A stretch of 64,000 bases of DNA from Pseudonocardia endophytica (lineage in GTDB: Bacteria > Actinomycetota > Actinomycetes > Mycobacteriales > Pseudonocardiaceae), in NCBI RefSeq assembly GCF_004339565.1, contig NZ_SMFZ01000001.1:2604001-2668000 (forward strand), given 5' to 3'. The notes below the pieces were generated by a model that had not been told where the DNA came from, searched no databases, and saw only the letters and a program-made list of their open reading frames with translations. Numbering within the stretch: the stretch's first letter is position 1; each line of letters begins with the position of its first letter. This document shows positions 33,655-42,862 of the stretch, in pieces. Position numbers and translations under genes: made by a program.

Positions 33655-35229
33655 ATGACCGGACGGGAGACTGCCACGGCGCTGGCGACGGGCCTGGCGG
33701 ACGCCGGCGTCACGCGCCTGTTCGGCGTGCCCGGCGGCGGCGCGAACCTGGACATGATCGGCGCCGCGGCGGAGCTGGGCATCGAGTTCGTCCTGACCCA
33801 CGGCGAGACCCCGGCGTGCATCGCGGCGGGGGCCTTCGGCCGGCTCACCGACACGCCGGGCGTGGCCGTGGTCACCCGGGGTCCCGGTCTGACCAGCGCG
33901 GCCAACGGGATGGCCCAGGCCACGCTGGACCGCGCACCGGTCCTGCTGGTCAGTGACACCGTCGGCTCGGCGACACGCCACCGGACCGGGCACCAGCGCC
34001 TCGACCAGACCGCGGCAACCCGCCCACTGACGAAGTGGAGCGGCACGCTCGGCTCCCTCGACCCGCGTGCCGTCGCCGCCGCGGCCGCGACGCTGGCACT
34101 GGCCGGGCCGCGCGGTGCCGTCCATCTCGACGTCGACCCGACCGTCCACGGCGACCCACCTCCCGTCGTCCCCGCGCCGCCGGAGCCGTCCGGTCGCGAC
34201 CTCGCCCGCGCGCGCGAGGTCGTCGGCGCGGCGGCCCGACCGGTCGTGGTCGTCGGCACCGATGCGGCCGTCGACACCGCGGCCGTCCGCGCGGTGCTGC
34301 GCGACCTCGGCTGTCCGGTGCTGGTCACCTACCAGGCGAAGGGCGTCGTACCGGAGTCGTGGCCGTGCTTCGCCGGCATGTTCACCGGAGCCGTCCTGGA
34401 ACGGCCGCTGCTCGAGCGGGCCGACGTCGTCGTCGGGATCGGGCTCGACCCGGTCGAGCCGATGCCGGGCCCGTGGCCCTACCTGCCTCCGGTGGTGCTG
34501 CTGCACTCGCACCCGGTCGACCCCGCGTACTTCGGCGACGCGCTCGTCGTGACCGGTCCGTACGACCGGATCCTCCCGGCCGCGCTCGCGACGGCCGACC
34601 CGCGGTGGCCGGGCGGCGAGGCGGCCCGGACGTGGACCGACGCCCGTGCCGGTCTGGAGCCACCGGCCGGCCGGACGACGCTCGCACCCCAGGACGTCGT
34701 CGACGAGGCCCACCACGCGCTCGGCGGCGGCCCGCTCACCGTCGACGCCGGGGCACACATGCTGGTCACGATGCCGCTGTGGGCGACCGATGGTCCGGAC
34801 CCGGTGCTCATCTCGAACGGTCTGGCGACGATGGGCCACGCTCTGCCGGCGGCGATCGGGGCGGCGCTGTCGCGACCCGGACGCCGCGTCGCCTGCCTGG
34901 TCGGTGACGGAGGGCTGGGCATGGCGCTCGCCGAGCTGGAGACGCTGGCCCGGCTGCGGCTCGACGTCACGGTCGTCGTGTTCGACGACGCCGCGCTCTC
35001 CCTGATCGCCGTCAAGCAGGGCTCCGGCCAGGGCGGTGCGGGAGCGGTCGACTACGGCGCCGTCGACTTCGCGACGGTCGCGCGGGGGCTCGGCGTGCCG
35101 GCCGAGCGCGTCGAGGACGCGACGCAGCTGCGGAAGGCGCTCTCCGACACCTCGTCCGGCCCCCGCCTCGTGGACGCCCGCATCGACCCGTCGGAGTACG
35201 CCCGGATCATCCGCGTCATTCGAGGGTAG
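33655..35229 (+). CDS. Thiamine diphosphate-dependent enzyme (acetolactate synthase/benzoylformate decarboxylase-like)
   Basis: The 524-residue protein has the three-domain POX layout: Pyr domain with catalytic Glu in LTHGETPACIAAGAFGRLTD, a central Rossmann domain (about 180-320), and the PP domain with ThDP motif LVGDGGLGMALAELETLARL ending in VVVFDDAALSLI, where the usual Asn-Asn of the motif is Asp-Asp. ATG 33655 follows GGCGGAGGCGGG. It probably acts on a 2-keto acid from the pathway of the divergent monooxygenase, not in branched-chain synthesis, since no small regulatory subunit is adjacent. Confidence 0.82.
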   Translation: MTGRETATALATGLADAGVTRLFGVPGGGANLDMIGAAAELGIEFVLTHGETPACIAAGAFGRLTDTPGVAVVTRGPGLTSAANGMAQATLDRAPVLLVSDTVGSATRHRTGHQRLDQTAATRPLTKWSGTLGSLDPRAVAAAAATLALAGPRGAVHLDVDPTVHGDPPPVVPAPPEPSGRDLARAREVVGAAARPVVVVGTDAAVDTAAVRAVLRDLGCPVLVTYQAKGVVPESWPCFAGMFTGAVLERPLLERADVVVGIGLDPVEPMPGPWPYLPPVVLLHSHPVDPAYFGDALVVTGPYDRILPAALATADPRWPGGEAARTWTDARAGLEPPAGRTTLAPQDVVDEAHHALGGGPLTVDAGAHMLVTMPLWATDGPDPVLISNGLATMGHALPAAIGAALSRPGRRVACLVGDGGLGMALAELETLARLRLDVTVVVFDDAALSLIAVKQGSGQGGAGAVDYGAVDFATVARGLGVPAERVEDATQLRKALSDTSSGPRLVDARIDPSEYARIIRVIRG

Positions 35230-35325
35230 ATCCGAGCAGCGGTGACGCTGGATGGACAACGCCGTCGCTGTCTGTATGGTTGCGCGGTGCGCCCGCCGGC
35301 CTCCCCCCGGTACCGGCAGGCGTGC

Positions 35326-35362
35326 GGCCCGGCCGACGCATCCCCCCGCAGCCGGCCGGGCC
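35326..35362. terminator. 10-bp stem at a convergent junction
   Basis: GGCCCGGCCG (35326-35335) pairs with CGGCCGGGCC (35353-35362), loop 17 nt. It is between the ThDP gene stop (35229) and the convergent isomerase-family gene stop (35376), suitable for bidirectional termination. No T-tract. Confidence 0.5.
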
Positions 35363-35375
35363 TTCCCGCGGGTCC

Positions 35376-36077
35376 TCAGATGTGCGGCCACTTCTCGATC
35401 GGGGCGGGATCGCCCGCGACAACGAGCCCGAGCGGGTCGCGGCGGTGCCACAGCCCGAGCAGCAGGTCCGACGCGGTCCCGCGCAGCGTCGTCACCGGAC
35501 CCGGGTCCGGCAGGTCCCTCCGGACGGTGCCGGCGTCGGTCATCTCCAGCTCCAGCGTGACCTTCGTGGCCGGTGCGCCGGCGGCGAGCCCGGCCGTGAC
35601 GAACACGTCCAGGTACTCGCCGACACCGTCGTGCGCGATGTCGGCCGGCACCGGCTCCGGGGCGTCCGTGACGAGCCCGGCCGCGTCGACGCGGTGGATC
35701 GCGACGTCCTGCGCGGTGCGACGCAGCCAGAACGCGGCCGTCTGCTCACCGGTCGACCAGTTCGGGACCGCCCGATGCGGATCGACGCCGCGCAGCAGGC
35801 CGGCGAGGTCGTCCCCCGTCGCGTCCCAGTCCCGCAGCGCGGCGGCCGGATCGACGACGGGCAGCACGGACGCGACCCCGGCCGACCCGTCGAACACCGC
35901 GGTCAACCACGCGGTGAACGCCGCCAGGTGGGCCAGCAGATCCGCTCCGGTCCACTCCGGACACGTCGGGACCGCGCGGTCCGGGTACTCCCGACACGCC
36001 CGCCCGATGACGACGACGTCGGCGGCGACGCTCTGCACGTAGCGCTCGGCCGTCAGCGGCTCGATCCCCGTCGACAT
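35376..36077 (-). CDS. Maleylpyruvate isomerase family mycothiol-dependent enzyme
   Basis: The 233-residue protein has the DinB-like helical bundle of the MDMPI family: YVQSVAADVVVIGRACREYP, then VPTCPEWTGADLLAHLAAFT with the metal-ligand His, WSTGEQTAAFWLRRTAQDVA and IHRVDAAGLVTDAPEPVP. The C-terminal part has the family beta segment (LLLGLWHRRDP). Members use mycothiol in aromatic ring-cleavage routes, but many act as unknown thiol-transferases. ATG 36077 is used; the frame extends to GTG 36125. It is next to the monooxygenase/ThDP cluster, which may be meaningful. Confidence 0.83.
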   Translation of the reverse strand: MSTGIEPLTAERYVQSVAADVVVIGRACREYPDRAVPTCPEWTGADLLAHLAAFTAWLTAVFDGSAGVASVLPVVDPAAALRDWDATGDDLAGLLRGVDPHRAVPNWSTGEQTAAFWLRRTAQDVAIHRVDAAGLVTDAPEPVPADIAHDGVGEYLDVFVTAGLAAGAPATKVTLELEMTDAGTVRRDLPDPGPVTTLRGTASDLLLGLWHRRDPLGLVVAGDPAPIEKWPHI

Positions 36078-36106
36078 GACACTCAAGTTGCCAGATCGAC
36101 GCGAGA

Positions 36107-36125
36107 ATGACAATCCAGGTGTCAT
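36107..36125. promoter_or_regulatory. Palindrome ATGACA-N7-TGTCAT
   Basis: Six-base perfect arms upstream of the isomerase-family gene (start 36077, minus strand). Operator-like spacing of half-sites; the binding factor is unknown. Confidence 0.35.
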
Positions 36126-36131
36126 ACTGAC

Positions 36132-36212
36132 TCACCGGCGCGCGGCGGCGACGTCCTCGGACGTGACGCGCCGACCGGGAAGCCGGACCTCTCGTCGACG
36201 TCGATCACCGCA
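36132..36212 (-). pseudogene. Decayed vapB 3' fragment
   Basis: On the minus strand one frame reads VIDVDERSGFPVGAS and the adjacent frame continues GRRVTSEDVAAARR before a stop. Together these align with the C-terminus of the intact VapB at 36703-36933 (IGVDERSGFPVVSVGRRVSSEDVATAL), with a short deletion and frameshift at the join. No N-terminal half or toxin partner follows; the fragment lies just beyond the first ychF-end repeat. Confidence 0.65.
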
Positions 36213-36238
36213 GGCTGACCGAGCGGAACCCGAATCAG

Positions 36239-36259
36239 ACGTTGAACCGGAACTCGACC
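36239..36259 (-). repeat. ychF 3'-end repeat, copy R1
   Basis: On the plus strand this reads ACGTTGAACCGGAACTCGAC plus C, identical over 21 nt to R2 (36980-37000) and differing at one position from the true ychF end (R3, 38913-38933). On the minus strand it encodes VEFRFNV followed by a stop, as in ychF. It lies just 3' of vapC and bounds the vapBC module. Confidence 0.85.
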
Positions 36260-36280
36260 GGGCTCCGGCACAGAACGACG

Positions 36281-36706
36281 TCAGCGACGCTGCGGGGGCA
36301 CGGGCCCGGAGGGTGGCACCAGCGCGGTCGACTCGGGTACCTCTCGCGCCAGTCCTTCGTCGAACGTGGCCAGCAACGAACCGGGACTGTTCGCCGCCAG
36401 GCTCGCCAGATAGGCGTCGGTCACCTGCCGATGCCCGCGCACATGGCCGAGTCCGGCGTCGGCGTAGGACAACGAGTCGGGCCAGAACTCGCACCCCGGA
36501 AGGGCGTGGATCGCCTGGAGCACGGACATCGCCACCGACGGCGTCTCGCCGGTGCGGACCAGGAACCGGACCAGCGCACCCTCCACCACCGGGCACACGG
36601 CGAAGCGCTCGACTCCCGCCGCCCACGACGAGGCGCGATCGTGGTGCTCGTGTTCAGCGACGGTGAGCGCGATCAGCACGTTCGCGTCGAGGAGGTAGGT
36701 CGTCAC
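36281..36706 (-). CDS. vapC: VapC-family PIN-domain toxin
   Basis: A 141-residue ribonuclease toxin. PIN-domain acidic residues are present: Asp7 (YLLDANVLIAL), Glu42 (CPVVEGALVR), Asp97 (VTDAYLASLA) and Asp116 (LATFDEGLA). Family members cleave tRNA or rRNA when not bound by VapB. The ATG overlaps the vapB stop by 4 bp. In M. tuberculosis a vapBC pair (Rv1113-Rv1114) also follows ychF, so this location recurs. Confidence 0.9.
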   Translation of the reverse strand: MTTYLLDANVLIALTVAEHEHHDRASSWAAGVERFAVCPVVEGALVRFLVRTGETPSVAMSVLQAIHALPGCEFWPDSLSYADAGLGHVRGHRQVTDAYLASLAANSPGSLLATFDEGLAREVPESTALVPPSGPVPPQRR

Positions 36707-36933
36707 TCCTCGTCCAGCGCCGTCGCGACATCCTCCGAGGAGACCCGGCGCCCGACGCTGACCACCGGGAATCCCGATCGCTCGTCGACACCGATCGTCG
36801 CCGGCTCACCGAGCTGGATCAGCCCGCGCGCCGCCAGCTCCGCGACGACCGCCGAGAGCGACAGACCGCGGCGCTCCGCGATCTCCTTCGCCCGTCGGTG
36901 CACCGATGGCGGCAGGTCGACGGTCGTACGCAT
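36703..36933 (-). CDS. vapB: VapB-family ribbon-helix-helix antitoxin
   Basis: The 76-residue antitoxin starts MRTTVDLPPSVHRRAKEIAE, an RHH DNA-binding motif (about 1-45), and ends in an acidic toxin-binding tail with VDERSGFPVVSVGRRVSSED. A -10 box TACGAT on the minus strand (36945-36940) ends 6 nt before ATG 36933, so the mRNA is probably leaderless. A 9-bp palindrome at 36947-36966 is the probable VapB operator. Confidence 0.88.
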   Translation of the reverse strand: MRTTVDLPPSVHRRAKEIAERRGLSLSAVVAELAARGLIQLGEPATIGVDERSGFPVVSVGRRVSSEDVATALDEE

Positions 36934-36946
36934 GTCTACATCGTAG

Positions 36947-36966
36947 CTGCATCAACCTTGATGCAG
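36947..36966. promoter_or_regulatory. vapBC operator palindrome
   Basis: CTGCATCAACCTTGATGCAG: perfect 9-bp arms with a CC spacer, directly upstream of the vapB -10 box (36940-36945). Location and symmetry fit autoregulation by the VapB-VapC complex. Confidence 0.65.
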
Positions 36967-36979
36967 AGCGTCCGCCTAC

Positions 36980-37000
36980 ACGTTGAACCGGAACTCGACC
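36980..37000 (-). repeat. ychF 3'-end repeat, copy R2
   Basis: Identical over 21 nt to R1. On the minus strand it ends a 16-codon frame MDVVRQWHPVEFRFNV with a stop at 36976-36978. It separates the vapBC module from the AlbA-ATPase module. The homology with R1 extends weakly for another 20-25 bp. Confidence 0.85.
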
Positions 37001-37161
37001 GGGTGCCACTGCCGAACAACATCCATTGCGGGAAGTTCCGACGCATGCGGCCGAGCACCGGCAGAACTCGTCGCCCGGATGACCGGATGCGACGCGGTGG
37101 AGCGGGTTTGGGTAAGCTTTGGTGACTGTGACGCATCGTCGAGGACGCCAAAGGAGTGCCA

Positions 37162-38898
37162 ATGCCGGACCCGGAAGCAGTGGCCGCCGCCTTGGCCGCG
37201 ATCGCGAAGCGCACACGCTCCGCAGCCAGCCTGGAGAACCAGCAGCTCGACTTCAAGACCGACAAGCCGAGCGAGAAGGAGAGCTACCAGGACCTCGCCG
37301 AGGCAGCCGTGTGCTTCGCCAACGCCTCAGGTGGAACGATCGTCGTCGGTGTGGCCGACTCGCTGGTCGGCGCCGAGGCATTCATGGGCAGCCAGCTCAA
37401 GATCGACCGTCTACGGGCGCGCATCCACGCCCTGACCGAGCCGTCGATCGTCGTATCGGTCAACGAGATCGAACACACCGGCGCCCGCCTGCTCGTCCTT
37501 ACGGTCCCTGAAGGCATCGACGTGCACGCCACACGCAAGGGACTGGTGACGAGGCGGTGGAACGACGAGTGCCTCCCCATGAGGCCGATCGACATCAGTC
37601 GCCTGGACGACGAGCGACGAGGGGCGGACTGGACCTCGCAGTCGAGCGGACGCTCGATCGTCGACGTCGACCCGGACGCGATGCTGCGCGTCCGGTCGTT
37701 GTTGCGGAGTACCCCGGACGAGTCCCGACGGTCACTCGGACTCGCCGCCGAGCCGGACGTGCTCGCCGGCCTGAGGGTCGTCCACACCGACGGGAGCCTG
37801 ACACGGGCGGGCGAAATTCTCCTGTGCAGGAACGCCGGTGGAGTCGCGGAAGACGTGCTCGTCTACCAGTACCGCCCGACCCCCGGAGCCGAGGCCACCG
37901 TCGCCCGACGCTGGGGTACACCAATGATCAGCGCGTACGCCGAAGCCATCGAGGTCTTCTCAGCCAGAATCGGAACAACGCCGGTCAACACCACCGGTGG
38001 CCAGCAATTGCAGATCGAGGACTACCCACTGGCCGCCATCCGCGAGGCACTGGGGAACGCACTGCTCCACGGTGACTATCGGGAGAGAAGACCGGTTCAG
38101 GTCGAGCACTCTCCGGAGTCCCTGATTATTCGATCTCCGGGCCCTCTCGTCGCCGGCATTACGCCGGACAACATCCTCACGGCGGGCTCGCGTGCGCGAT
38201 TCCCGCTGTTGACCGGGGCTGCCCGGACAGTGGGACTCGCCGAGGAATTGAGTCAGGGCGTCGATCGCATGTTCCGGGAGATGGTCCGGTCCGGTCGTGC
38301 GACGCCGACCGTGAGCGTCGAACACGAGAGTATCGACCCCGCGACGGTGGTCACCCTGAAAGGCGGGCCTCCGAACATCAGGATCGCACGGTTCGTCGCC
38401 GAACTCCCGGAAGGCGAGCGCAACGACACCGACACTCTTCTCGTCGTCCTACTTCTCTGCCAAAAACGAAGTGTGACGGCACGGGAGGTCTCACACGTGG
38501 TGCAGCGGGATGTTCCCGCAACCGAGGCCGTACTCCGCCGCCTGGCATCCGGCGAGGCTCAACTCATCGAGCCGACGGCAGGAACGATAACGCGCCGGCA
38601 TCCGAACTATCGACTGAGGAGTGCCTCGCTCGTCGCACTCGGACCGGCAGTCGCCTACCACCGACAGTCGAACAGCGAGATCGACCGGAAGGTGGTGGAT
38701 CACGTCCGCGAATACGACACCATCAACAGCGCGACCATCCAGCGGGTCTTCGACGTTGACGTCTATCGGGCGCGAGACATCCTCAAGGACTTTGTGGGCC
38801 GGGAAATCCTGGTCCGTATATCCACACAGACCAGGGGCCCGAAGGTCAAGTACGGACCCGGCTCTCAGTTCCCCGCTCGCCGGCCACGACGACGGTGA
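37162..38898 (+). CDS. AlbA/Schlafen-type DNA-binding domain ATPase (HATPase_c_4)
   Basis: The 578-residue protein starts at ATG 37162 after AAGGAG. Residues 20-150 form an AlbA_2/Schlafen-like domain (QLDFKTDKPSEKESYQDLAE, then AVCFANASGGTIVVGVAD and the LPMRP loop). Residues 285-420 are a GHKL-type ATPase piece: AAIREALGNALLHGDYRERR, LIIRSPGPLVAGITPDNIL and GLAEELSQGVDRMFREM. Two winged-helix segments follow (RSVTAREVSHVVQRDVPATE; STIQRVFDV-type). Codon usage differs from neighbours (for example tandem AGA AGA at 38086-38091 and frequent ATT), suggesting transfer. Relatives are regulators or defence-associated; its role is not known. Confidence 0.85.
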   Translation: MPDPEAVAAALAAIAKRTRSAASLENQQLDFKTDKPSEKESYQDLAEAAVCFANASGGTIVVGVADSLVGAEAFMGSQLKIDRLRARIHALTEPSIVVSVNEIEHTGARLLVLTVPEGIDVHATRKGLVTRRWNDECLPMRPIDISRLDDERRGADWTSQSSGRSIVDVDPDAMLRVRSLLRSTPDESRRSLGLAAEPDVLAGLRVVHTDGSLTRAGEILLCRNAGGVAEDVLVYQYRPTPGAEATVARRWGTPMISAYAEAIEVFSARIGTTPVNTTGGQQLQIEDYPLAAIREALGNALLHGDYRERRPVQVEHSPESLIIRSPGPLVAGITPDNILTAGSRARFPLLTGAARTVGLAEELSQGVDRMFREMVRSGRATPTVSVEHESIDPATVVTLKGGPPNIRIARFVAELPEGERNDTDTLLVVLLLCQKRSVTAREVSHVVQRDVPATEAVLRRLASGEAQLIEPTAGTITRRHPNYRLRSASLVALGPAVAYHRQSNSEIDRKVVDHVREYDTINSATIQRVFDVDVYRARDILKDFVGREILVRISTQTRGPKVKYGPGSQFPARRPRRR

Positions 38899-38908
38899 GA
38901 CCGTCGAT

Positions 38909-39982
<1,074 letters not shown>

Positions 39983-40007
39983 GGGCGTCCAGGGTAGTCG
40001 CTCGCGC

Positions 40008-40670
40008 TCACCGTCCCGGTTCCAGGCGGTAGCCGGTGCCGCGGACCGTCGCGATCCGGCCCGCGCCGAGCTTGCGACGCAGGTAGCGGACGTAGACGTC
40101 GACGACGTTCGACGACGCCCCCGCGTCCGACCAGGCCAGACGCAGCAGCTGGTCGCGGGACAGCACCTGGCCCGGATGCCGGAGCAGGACCTCGGCGAGC
40201 GCGAACTCGCGCGCGGACAGCTCGACGGTGTCCCCGTGCACCGTCACGTGCCGGGTCCGCGGGTCCAGCTCCAGGCCGTGGAACGACAGCGTGTCGGCCG
40301 CCGCCGGACGCGCCCGCTCCAGCCGCAGCCGGACCCTGGCCAGCAGCTCGGCGAACTCGAACGGCTTGGCCATGTAGTCGTCAGCGCCGCCCTCCAGGCC
40401 GGCGACGGTGTCGTGCACGCTGTCCCGCGCCGTCAGGATGATCACCGGAAGGGTGCTGCCCGCCGCGCGCAGCCGTCGGAGCACCGCGAAGCCGTCCTCA
40501 CCCGGCAGGCCGATGTCGAGTACCAGCAGGTCGAACCCACCGGTGACCGCGTGGTCGTACACGGCGGGACCGTCCGCGACGACGGTGACGTCGAACCCGT
40601 TGGCGGACAGTCCCTTCTTCAGGAACGACCCGATCCGCGGCTCGTCCTCGGCGACCAGGATCCGGTTCAC
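40008..40670 (-). CDS. OmpR/PhoB-family response regulator
   Basis: The 220-residue regulator has a receiver domain with acidic pocket (AEDEP), phospho-acceptor Asp52 (LLVLDIGLPGEDG), Thr (ILTARD) and Lys (MAKPFEFAELLAR), then a winged-helix DNA-binding domain (about 128-218: LELDPRTRHVTVHGDTVELS and VVDVYVRYLRRKLG). GTG 40670 overlaps the stop of the sensor kinase gene (GTGA), which is upstream in this operon. Confidence 0.93.
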   Translation of the reverse strand: MNRILVAEDEPRIGSFLKKGLSANGFDVTVVADGPAVYDHAVTGGFDLLVLDIGLPGEDGFAVLRRLRAAGSTLPVIILTARDSVHDTVAGLEGGADDYMAKPFEFAELLARVRLRLERARPAAADTLSFHGLELDPRTRHVTVHGDTVELSAREFALAEVLLRHPGQVLSRDQLLRLAWSDAGASSNVVDVYVRYLRRKLGAGRIATVRGTGYRLEPGR

Positions 40671-42160
40671 GGACCCTCCACCGGGAGCTCGAGCGTGAAC
40701 GTCGCGCCGTGGCCGGGCGTGCTCTCCAGCAGCACCCGGCCGCCGTGCGATGTGGCGATCGCCTCCACGATGGACAGTCCAAGGCCCGCCCCCTCCGAGC
40801 GAGGCCCGTACTCGCCGCGGGCGAACCGGCGGAACACCCTGGCCCGCTCGGCCGGATCGACCCCGGGGCCGTCGTCGGCGACCCAGAGCCGCAGACGGCC
40901 GTCCTCGAGCTCCGAGCCGAGCGCGATCCGGCCGTCCGTGCGGGTGTAGCGCGTGGCGTTGTCCGCCAGCGCGACGACCGCCTGCGTGATCCGCTGGCGG
41001 TCCATCCGGACGCGCACCGCGGCGACCGCCTCCAGCTGCCAGTCCCGCTCGGCCAGGCGGGTCAGCTTCCCGAACAGGTCGCGGGTGAACGTCGCGGCGT
41101 CGACGGTCTCGATCTGCAGCAACGACGGCTGCTCCGCCCTGGTGAGCGACAGCATGTCGGACACCAGCCGGTTCATCCGGTCCAGCTCGTCGTCGACGAG
41201 CTCGACGGTCTCGCGCACGTCGGCGGGATCGTTCGGGTCGACGACGTCGAGGTGCCCCCGCACGATCGTGATCGGGGTGCGCAGCTCGTGCCCGGCGTCG
41301 TCGACGAACCGGCGTTGCGACTGCGCCCCGCTCTGCACCCGGTCCAGCATCGCGTTGAGCGTCCCGGCGAGCGCGGCGATCTCGTCCGTCGGCCCGTCGC
41401 GCTGCGGGACGCGACGGGAGAGGTCGGTGCCGGTGATCGTCCGGGCGGTCGCCGCGACGTCGGCCAGCGGACGCAGGATCCGGCCGGCCACCAGATACGC
41501 CGCACCGGCGGCGAGCAACGCCGTACCGAAGCCGACCAGCAGCATCAGCCGGGCGGCCTCGTTGGCGAACGCGCGCTCCTGCTCGGTGAAGTACCCCACG
41601 ACGATCACGCCCCGCCGCGGGTCGCCGGCCAGGTCCACCGGCAGCGCGGCCCAGCGGATCTCGCCGGCCGCGGTCTCGTAGCTCCCCCGGCTCGTCGTCG
41701 TCAGCGACCCGACGAGTGCGGTGAACCGGTCGTCCTCGCGCGGCAGCACCGTCGACTGCCGGCGCGACTCCCAGCGGAACCGCCCGTCCAGGTAGCCGAG
41801 GAACGTCTCGTTCGGGCGGGCGGGGTTGGCCGCGATCACCGAGCGCAGGATCTCGTCCACCGAGTGGTACGGGTCGCCGGTCGTGGGGTTGATCCCGGTG
41901 TCGGTGACCCTGGCGAACTCCTCGATCTCGGACGCGAGCGCGGTGTCGATCCGCTTGTCCGTCTCGTCGACCAGCAGCGCCCAGGTCAGGAACGTGACGA
42001 CGGTGAGCGACCCCAGTACGAGCAGCAGGACCCAGCCGATGATCCGGGTGCGGGCCGTCGTGCGGCGCAGGAGGCGCTGCGCCCGGACCGGATCCTGCCG
42101 ACCGTCACCCGACCCTGTCGCGGCGACGGCCGTGGCCGGTTCCGCGTGCTCGGTGGTGAT
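40667..42160 (-). CDS. Sensor histidine kinase, start codon uncertain
   Basis: The kinase has a periplasmic sensor segment between two membrane helices, HAMP (LRPLADVAATARTITGTDLS), HisKA with phospho-acceptor in DDAGHELRTPITIV (His291 from this start), and an HATPase with N box, G1 DDGPGVDPAE and G2 GAGLGLSI. TM1 (IIGWVLLLVLGSLTVVTFLT) is encoded upstream of the first canonical start GTG 41860, so the gene must begin earlier. Between 41860 and the in-frame stop near 42246 there is no ATG, GTG or TTG. ATC at 42160, six bases after GGAGT, is my best estimate (497 aa). The sensed signal is unknown. Confidence 0.8.
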   Translation of the reverse strand: MTTEHAEPATAVAATGSGDGRQDPVRAQRLLRRTTARTRIIGWVLLLVLGSLTVVTFLTWALLVDETDKRIDTALASEIEEFARVTDTGINPTTGDPYHSVDEILRSVIAANPARPNETFLGYLDGRFRWESRRQSTVLPREDDRFTALVGSLTTTSRGSYETAAGEIRWAALPVDLAGDPRRGVIVVGYFTEQERAFANEAARLMLLVGFGTALLAAGAAYLVAGRILRPLADVAATARTITGTDLSRRVPQRDGPTDEIAALAGTLNAMLDRVQSGAQSQRRFVDDAGHELRTPITIVRGHLDVVDPNDPADVRETVELVDDELDRMNRLVSDMLSLTRAEQPSLLQIETVDAATFTRDLFGKLTRLAERDWQLEAVAAVRVRMDRQRITQAVVALADNATRYTRTDGRIALGSELEDGRLRLWVADDGPGVDPAERARVFRRFARGEYGPRSEGAGLGLSIVEAIATSHGGRVLLESTPGHGATFTLELPVEGP

Positions 42161-42414
42161 GCGGGACTCCGTTCGACGCCGGGCTCCGGCCCGTCCGGCC
42201 GTTTCTTCATGATCGCGTACTTCGGCCGGTCCAGGCAGCGGCCCACATCACGTCCCTCGGACGGCCACCCGTCACTAGCCCGACCGGCCTAGGGCATACT
42301 GCTGCCACTCGCCGGAGTGACGGATCGTGAGCGACGACCCGACGCCGCTGTCACCCGGCAGGACGAGAGCCGAGCACGTCCGGGCGCACGTGCCGGGGGC
42401 GATCGAGGGGGAGC

Positions 42415-42861
42415 ATGCGAGTTCCGGGAATCCACGTCCTGCTGACCGCCGGGGTCGTCGCGGTGACCTCGATCGGCACCGTGGCCGCGTTCTCGCTGAC
42501 CGGCTCGAGCGAGGCGGAGCAGCGCCTGCCCGCGGTCGCGCCGCCCCCCGCCGTCGCCGCGCCGCTCGAGCCCGCACCGCTGCCGCCCGCCCCGCCGGCT
42601 CCGGCGTCGCCCGCTCCCGTGGTCGAGCAGGAGACCTCTGCCCCGGAGCCGACCCGGGACGCGACCCCGGAGCGCGACCGTTCCGACGACGGGGACCGCC
42701 CGACCCGCGAGCGCCGCCCGGACCCGCCGAAGGACAAGGGCGACGACAAACCCGGCAAGTCGACGGTCAAGCCGGACCGGAACGGCACGGACGAACAGAA
42801 GCTCGCCTACGCCTGCCAGGCGGGCTTCCTGCACGGCGACATCTGCAAGCGCTACACCTGA
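42415..42861 (+). CDS. Proline-rich exported protein of unknown function
   Basis: The 148-residue product has an N-terminal hydrophobic segment GIHVLLTAGVVAVTSIGTVA with a plausible signal-peptide or anchor, a long Pro/Ala-rich linker (about 35-75), a charged middle rich in Asp, Arg and Lys, and a small conserved end QKLAYACQAGFLHGDICKRY holding two cysteines that could form a disulfide. ATG 42415 follows GAGGGGGAG. I do not recognise the family. The preceding stretch 42161-42414 holds no other gene. Confidence 0.7.
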   Translation: MRVPGIHVLLTAGVVAVTSIGTVAAFSLTGSSEAEQRLPAVAPPPAVAAPLEPAPLPPAPPAPASPAPVVEQETSAPEPTRDATPERDRSDDGDRPTRERRPDPPKDKGDDKPGKSTVKPDRNGTDEQKLAYACQAGFLHGDICKRYT

Positions 42862-42862
42862 C

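Noticed and set aside
36976..37025. 16-codon micro-ORF ending in VEFRFNV as a small gene
   Set aside because: Its end is explained as a displaced copy of the ychF 3' end; no ribosome site, and the R1 copy lacks a matching start.
41860..41862. GTG 41860 as the true start of the sensor kinase
   Set aside because: It would remove the first membrane helix and part of the sensor region that are clearly encoded upstream in the same frame.
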